Shown here: one piece after another, positions 58,749 to 64,000 of the stretch
How positions within the stretch are numbered: position 1 is the first letter of the stretch
Layout of the letters: the number at the start of each line of letters is the position of its first letter
Assembly: GCA_039545295.1 (NCBI GenBank)
Contig: BCIK01000003.1
Location: 992,001 to 1,056,000, forward strand
Reading direction: 5' to 3'
Source of the DNA: Udeniomyces pyricola
Taxonomy: Eukaryota; Basidiomycota; Tremellomycetes; Cystofilobasidiales; Mrakiaceae
Length of the DNA: 64,000 nucleotides
Made by a program: the position numbers and the translations under genes
Notes under the pieces: generated by a model
What the model was told of the DNA's origin: nothing
The model's input: the letters and a program-made list of their open reading frames with translations, nothing else
Database searches by the model: none

Positions 58749-60369
58749 GGCCCACCGATAGAGGGAAGACTAAGAGGACGTGGAAGTTACGATAGAAGAC
58801 CTTAACGGGCCAAGGAAAAAAAAAAAAGGTATTTCTGGGCGAGGAGAACAAGACGGGACCCCAGGCGACGGCTGCCTCCCGAACCTTTTTGACCATTCGC
58901 ACAAAGTGAGGGATTAATGTGCACGAGGGAATATATTCTCGTAAACAGCGATGGCCAGTCGGCGAATCCCATCGAAGCAGCTAGTGTTAGTTGTCAAAGA
59001 GGTCAGGAGTAAGGGATTACTGTGGGAAGGTGGCCACAAATACCCTTCGGTGCAGAACTGTTTGACTGCATCAAGCTGATGTACTGTCGCGGTAACTCTG
59101 AGATCTAATCGATACAAAGAGAGTCAGAGAGAAGTGAGGGATTTGTGCCTCGAGCGCCTACACGCCCGTCCGACTGGTTGGGCAACTTGCAGTTTCCGAT
59201 GGTCAAAGCCAGACAAAGGTGATCAGTAAAGAGCAAGTGATGGTTCAGGAGCTTGTGTGGAGGATGATAGACACTGTTAGCAGGCGGTGGTCAATAGAAT
59301 TGGGTTGATGTCTGAGGCATCCCTGCAGGTGTGTCAAGCCGCGCGTCGGACAAAATTCGAAGGGCGCTCGCGATCTTGCGCTATTTTAGAAAGGACTCTC
59401 AAGGGCGTGAGACCATGCAAGACCACATGGATGATGATTGATAAAATAAGATGGACCACAAATCAAAAGGACGCACTGAAGGAAAACCTTTCTTTGCCAT
59501 TTTTTCTATACCAGCAATCACGATGCAGAATACACACTTACGAGAAGGAGGAAGAAAAAAAAAAGGTCAAAGACACGAAGAAAAAAATCATCCACAAGTG
59601 CATGAAGCCGTTGAACTCTGGACAGACATAGATCACTACAAAAAAAAAAAAAAGGCAGTTGCAATGATTGTTAAGGAGAAGAGAACCAAGGCAGAAGGTA
59701 TGAGGGATGCTAGCGTAGATGAGGGAAGGTGAGAAATGAGTAGAAAAGAGTGAGGTAAGGAGAGAGCGAGAGAGTACGGTCTGATCTGGCAGGAAGGAAA
59801 GCGGATGAGAGTTTGAGATCCAGTTGGTCGAGAGTAAGAAGAAAACAGGCTTGAAGCTAAGAATGGAGCTGTGAGGATAGTTGAGGTCAGTGGGAATGGC
59901 TAGGTTCGAGCAGGTATCGTAGATGTGAGAAGTAGAGGGGATAGCAGACAGAACAGAACCGGAGAGCGAGATGGATATAAAGTGGAGAGGTAACCATGAC
60001 GAGACCAAGGGGATGCATGGGTGCGCGTGCAGGTGTGAAGATGATCCTATTGGTAAGGAGAGAAAGCGGACGTCGAGAAGGTCTATAGTTGCTGGACTGA
60101 TGGAAGAGAGAAGTGAACGGTTGCGTGGAGCATAGGCTTAGTGATGAGAAGCTAAGGCGAAAAAGAGAGTTGAACGACACAGGTGTGGGCGACAACGACC
60201 TACTTTGCACTATCAAGAACTGTTTCTCGTCCTATGAGATCGTAAGGCACACAGAAGAAGAAGGTGCAAAATCAAAGCACATGCAAAGCAAAAATGATGA
60301 AGCGATCGCGTGTAAGTCAAAAGGCCGCCTTCAACCCTTGCCCTTCGCAGCCGTTCACAACGGGAGCCA
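58749..60369. other. SIT upstream region and HYM1 3' flank
   Basis: Poly-A tracts occur near 58817 and 59639. The open frames are low-complexity or fortuitous. GATA-type tetramers occur, but not at a density I can call enriched. No gene is supported. Confidence 0.4.
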
Positions 60370-62722
60370 TCAGTCGTCGATACAGTTCTCGCCCTATGCA
60401 TATCTTGTGATATTGGATAAGATCGGGTAAGATGAGCCATCGTGACAGCGACGTACGTTGAATTGCTCGTCTAGAGATTGTGAAGAACCAAAGACGACGA
60501 TATGACGCAAACAAGGAGAAGATACACCCAGGCGACGAAGGACCACGCAAATTGAACAACGTCAGGATCGAAGGCCTTGAAAATCTCAAACGTGAAAGAG
60601 ACCAACAAGGAGCATAACACGAACCATCCTTGTCATTATGGAAATCCTTGAGGAACGCAAGGAGCCGGTCCTTGTTCCGACGGAGAATTGATTCGATCGG
60701 TTGAGGCTTCTTGGGATTCGCAACAAAGACCTAAGAACAGTGTGTTGACAAGTGAGGAGCGAGAAAAAGAGAGAGAAAGCATGAAGCATGTAGTGAAGAT
60801 ATATTGAAATCAACTCCTGGACATGACTTGCATCCTGCATCGTCGTCGTCAAAGCGAGAGGTAGAAACGAAGGGAGAGACAACTGAACCTCTCAAGCGGA
60901 ACCATACTGACCTTGAAGACATGGAACGCTTCAAACTGAATGTTACGGCTCTTGTCTCTCAGCAAGTTCATCATCATCTTGAGGTTGGCCTCGTTAGCGA
61001 TGTAACGCGTCATAACGGTGTAATTCGCTCGATCGAGCAGGATCTCGCCGAGAAGTTTGATCGATTGTCGTTTGGTGACGTAATTGGAGGAAAGGATGAG
61101 GGTCGTATAGGTTGAGAAGAACTATTAAGGGGCGAACATGTGACTTGAAATGAGCTCGGCCCCAGATTGAAAAGAACGTGAGACCGTTCCCCTGGCTGAA
61201 AATCATATTCGACACTATGACGTACACGATCGTAATTCTGATCCAAGTAAATTGCTACCATCGGCTTATGCTTCGTCAGCGTTTCCTGTTGGGACGAGAA
61301 TCAATCATGTGTCAGATCTAAATGAGGAAGAAGGGAGAGGACAACTGTCTGAAGGCGAGGCAAGACGAACTTTCAAGTTGGCGAAGGCGTCGCAAGAGAT
61401 GCCAAACGTTGTGTTTTCAATGTATGTTGGGAACGAGTAGAACCTTGGTTAAGTAGAATTCATGTCAAGACATCAGATCAGTCTTAGATATTCTGATGAA
61501 CACTTCGCGGGGGTGTCGTGCACGACCGGAGTCAATCCTATACCACTGCTACGCAGGGACAACAGGGAACACAGATAGGGGTTGATACGAGCACTCACTG
61601 CTCAGAGTACAGCAAGATCTTAGCCAACGGTTCGTATCGGAGCATTTCTTTGAGAATCATTCCCGTGTTCAGCGCAACGTCTTCGATCTCGTACCTGGTT
61701 TGCCGGGAAAGGAGTCATTAAGCGGAAGGGACAACAAAGAAGAAAGACGTTAGTAAGAGATTTTAGGGAACAGAAAAGGGTGTTTCTCGCTATGCGGTCA
61801 TACGTATCTCACCAAGCCCAACACAAGAAGTCGAATCATCATATCAGTACGTACCCTTTGAGCGTTTCAAATATGATCTGTGGTTTCTTGGCGAGATATT
61901 CCACTGTAGGGAATCGTGAGCCCACCTGCCGTCTCAAGAGATGGTTGAAAACCTGAGTGACGTCCTTTTTCGCCTATCTCGTGTATGCAGGAGGAGAACG
62001 GTCGGTGATATAGATGCCACGAGGGGGTGTGTTCAAGAACGATGAGCTCTTCGACGATGAGTGCATGGTCAGGAAGCATAGAAAGAGAGAGTGGGGATGG
62101 AATGTTACCTCAAACTCAAAGCCAGCGATGCGTTCAACGAGGTAGAGCAAGACATCGGTTGAGTACGCTTCCTGTGAAAGCTGGGCGATGGCCTCCGGCG
62201 ACGCCTCGGTTTCTGGAGCAAAGATCGAGGAAGCAGAGAGATGGAGTATGTTGACATGAGCGACGGCGGGAGAAGGCGATCGGCAAGTCACTACCGGCGA
62301 GGTGTCCTCGTACCAGAGTCACCATAGAGCAACTGTTTGATCTGAGCGAGAAGTTTGGATAGTTCCTCGTTTGCCTACAAGAGGATATGATGGAGGAGCA
62401 CCGATGTCGATGTGAACAAAGTCCAAATCAGTTTGTATGACATACACAAACTACAGACCTCCCAGGACGGTGTGCAGGGCCAAAGCGCCACTTCCCCCTT
62501 CTCTCCTCTGAGTATCCGAGCAACACCAAATTGTGTATGCCTTGTTCATGATTTCAAGCTTCCCTGAGAGGCTGACTTTAGCTTCGGCATAAGGTGCCTC
62601 ACCTTCTTCCTTCCATCGAGCCCTCCTGGGCTCCCATCGAGTCTTCCACCCGGAGCGAGCATGTCCCGCACGGCCTTGACGAGCTCAGCGGGCGTCTTTG
62701 GGCGTTTGGCGAAGAAGTTCAT
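60370..62722 (-). CDS. HYM1: MO25/HYM1 (Cab39) scaffold protein
   Basis: MO25 proteins are helical-repeat scaffolds that activate STE20/GCK kinases; fungal Hym1 acts in the RAM/MOR morphogenesis network. The start gives [20 protein letters not shown]; a slightly upstream ATG (62743) would add seven residues. The order of conserved segments is [180 protein letters not shown] and [20 protein letters not shown]. The last coding segment is DEQFN. It then either splices to a short end at 60370 or reads on to a stop at 60394. No other MO25 is visible. Confidence 0.93.
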
Positions 62723-63529
62723 CTTGGTGGAAGAGGCCTTCATGCGTTGATCGGTGGAGGGTGCAAGGAAGGAGAAAGGTTGTTGAAGTGGATTACGATG
62801 ATGAGGAAGACAAGGTTGTGGGGACGGAAGGGGGGGAGAAAGAGCAAAGGGGTAGATTGGGAGAAAGAGGAGGCGGGGGAACGATTATCACAGAGAGGGG
62901 TCGAGGTGTCAGGGGGTGGAAGGGGGGGGGGGGGAAGAGGCAAAGAAGCAAGAGGTCGATGACGGAGTGGTTTGATGGTCAAGGTCTGATCACACTTGGA
63001 TATACGACGGTTGATACAGGACGTCGAGTGAAGATGAGATGATCGGCCTAGTTAATGAAACAGTAGAAGTTGGAGAGGGTGACCTGACGAGTGCAGGATG
63101 TCATCATGTTGTTTCCGTCGTGCCTCCAATCATCAGGTAAATCGACACTCCGACTGCGGGATTCACCTTCGCCTCGCGTGTGCTTTCCCTTGTTTTTTGT
63201 TTTTCTTTCTTTTCTATCTTCTTTCAGGGCCTCCGTCCGCTCCCACGCGTGTATCACCCTTTCTCATCAGCCAAATCATCTGCACACCCCACTCGCACAT
63301 CAAACGAAGAGATACATCAAAACAGAGAAAACGGCCTCAACGCGCCTAAAGTCGATCAAGCCAAGAAGAGTGAAGGAAAGGACGAGATGGGCCGCCTGCT
63401 TCGACACCAACAACCACACAAATCAAAAGCGCCCAGTGTTCATCGAAGAAAGAATGGCAGTAGGAGAAAGGAACAGCAGGACGAGAGGATAGACATAGAC
63501 AAAGGAGACTGAAAGACTAGATGACGAGT
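62723..63529. other. HYM1 promoter and calmodulin 3' flank
   Basis: It is purine-rich on the plus strand (62750-62960) with a G-run near 62919-62934, as expected for a promoter of the minus-strand HYM1. No gene is supported. Confidence 0.45.
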
Positions 63530-64000
63530 CTAACCCGAGAGCATCATGCGGACAAACTCCTGATGAGGGCCAAAGCACAAAGGAAAAATGACAGATTAGC
63601 ATCGAACACACGTCGTAGATTAGAGTCTATGCGCGAGACGTAGACAGGAGGGAGAGGGAGTAGGTGGTCTAGGACGAACCGAGTAGTTGATCTGACCATC
63701 TCCGTCAACATCGGCTTCGCGGATCATCTCATCGACCTCAGACTGCGAGAGCTTCTCGCCAAGGTTGGTCATGACGTGTCTGCAGGAGGAATGTTAAACA
63801 TGAATTAGTCCTGCTCAGTCGCTTATCATTCCATCATCCGGCTTTGACTTGGTCACCGCGGCGCGTCCTTTCATTGGACACGTCTAAAGCTCTGCCTCTT
63901 CGCCTTTTGCGTACTGCATCCAATTCCTTCTTCATCGTTCATATCGCTTTGGTCACTCACCGAAGCTCAGCCGCCGAGATGAAACCGTTTCCATCCTTGT
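63530..64000 (-). CDS. Calmodulin, C-terminal part (5' end beyond the window)
   Basis: Calmodulin is the EF-hand calcium sensor. Three exons are visible: 63961-64000 and beyond, 63680-63779 and 63530-63559. They encode [20 protein letters not shown] (end of EF-hand 3 and the linker helix), [20 protein letters not shown] and [15 protein letters not shown]. The fourth loop [12 protein letters not shown] has the ligand residues D-D-D-(Q)-E in the usual positions. The unusual part is Ser instead of Glu before the last loop Glu. The stop at 63530 follows MLSG. The first two EF-hands lie outside the window. Confidence 0.95.

Noticed and set aside
58749..59170. GATA-factor (iron regulator) site array upstream of the siderophore transporter
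   Set aside because: GATA tetramers occur but not clustered or in an extended consensus, so no site is claimed.
1..64000. CRISPR arrays, phage or bacterial operon structure
   Set aside because: The genes are eukaryotic and spliced. The short tandem repeats lack spacer structure.

Overview
The window comes from an intron-dense fungal nuclear genome. Nearly every gene is cut by several short introns (about 50-110 nt, GT...AG, with CTGAC/CTAAC-like branch sites). Several genes have exons of only 3-21 nt. Gene content (siderophore transporter, UNC93-like protein, SPX-RING ligase, REV3, TFC4, ISY1, MO25/HYM1, calmodulin) and this splicing style fit a basidiomycete yeast, most likely a tremellomycete. 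That placement is inference. There are two assembly gaps (15832-16434 and 29700-30199).

Left part (1-10.3 kb): a secreted histidine-rich protein running off the left end (minus), a divergently transcribed GH31 alpha-glycosidase (plus), a small hypothetical gene (minus) and the mitochondrial ribosomal protein MRP4/uS2m (minus, six exons resolved in frame).

Middle-left (10.3-17.6 kb): protein-poor. It holds a U2 spliceosomal snRNA gene on the minus strand at about 11131-11286. The U2 3' end and 3' flank form one arm of a 497-bp inverted repeat with no difference that I can see. The other arm (16435-16931) abuts an N gap that probably hides a second, oppositely oriented U2 gene. A third, degenerate U2 5' end with a recognisable copy of the same promoter lies at about 13815-13985. 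Several short tandem repeats are scattered between them.

17.5-34 kb: an unrecognised acidic/basic protein (minus), RPS18 (minus), ISY1 (minus; its start codon is an exon by itself), TFC4 (plus, TPR subunit of TFIIIC, one exon region lost in a gap) and a VHS-GAT trafficking adaptor (minus).

34-64 kb: REV3, the catalytic subunit of DNA polymerase zeta (plus); an F-box/leucine-rich protein (minus); an SPX-RING E3 ligase ending in a CaaX box (plus); an UNC93-like membrane protein (minus); a possible decayed coding sequence; a siderophore-iron transporter (minus); MO25/HYM1 (minus); and the 3' end of calmodulin (minus).

The genes are mostly unrelated housekeeping functions, each with its own promoter, and there is no gene-cluster logic. 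Thematically linked pairs are U2 with ISY1 (splicing) and the His-rich secreted protein with the siderophore transporter (metal handling), but they lie far apart. The most unusual features are the inverted U2 locus and the duplicated histidine-rich exons at the left end.
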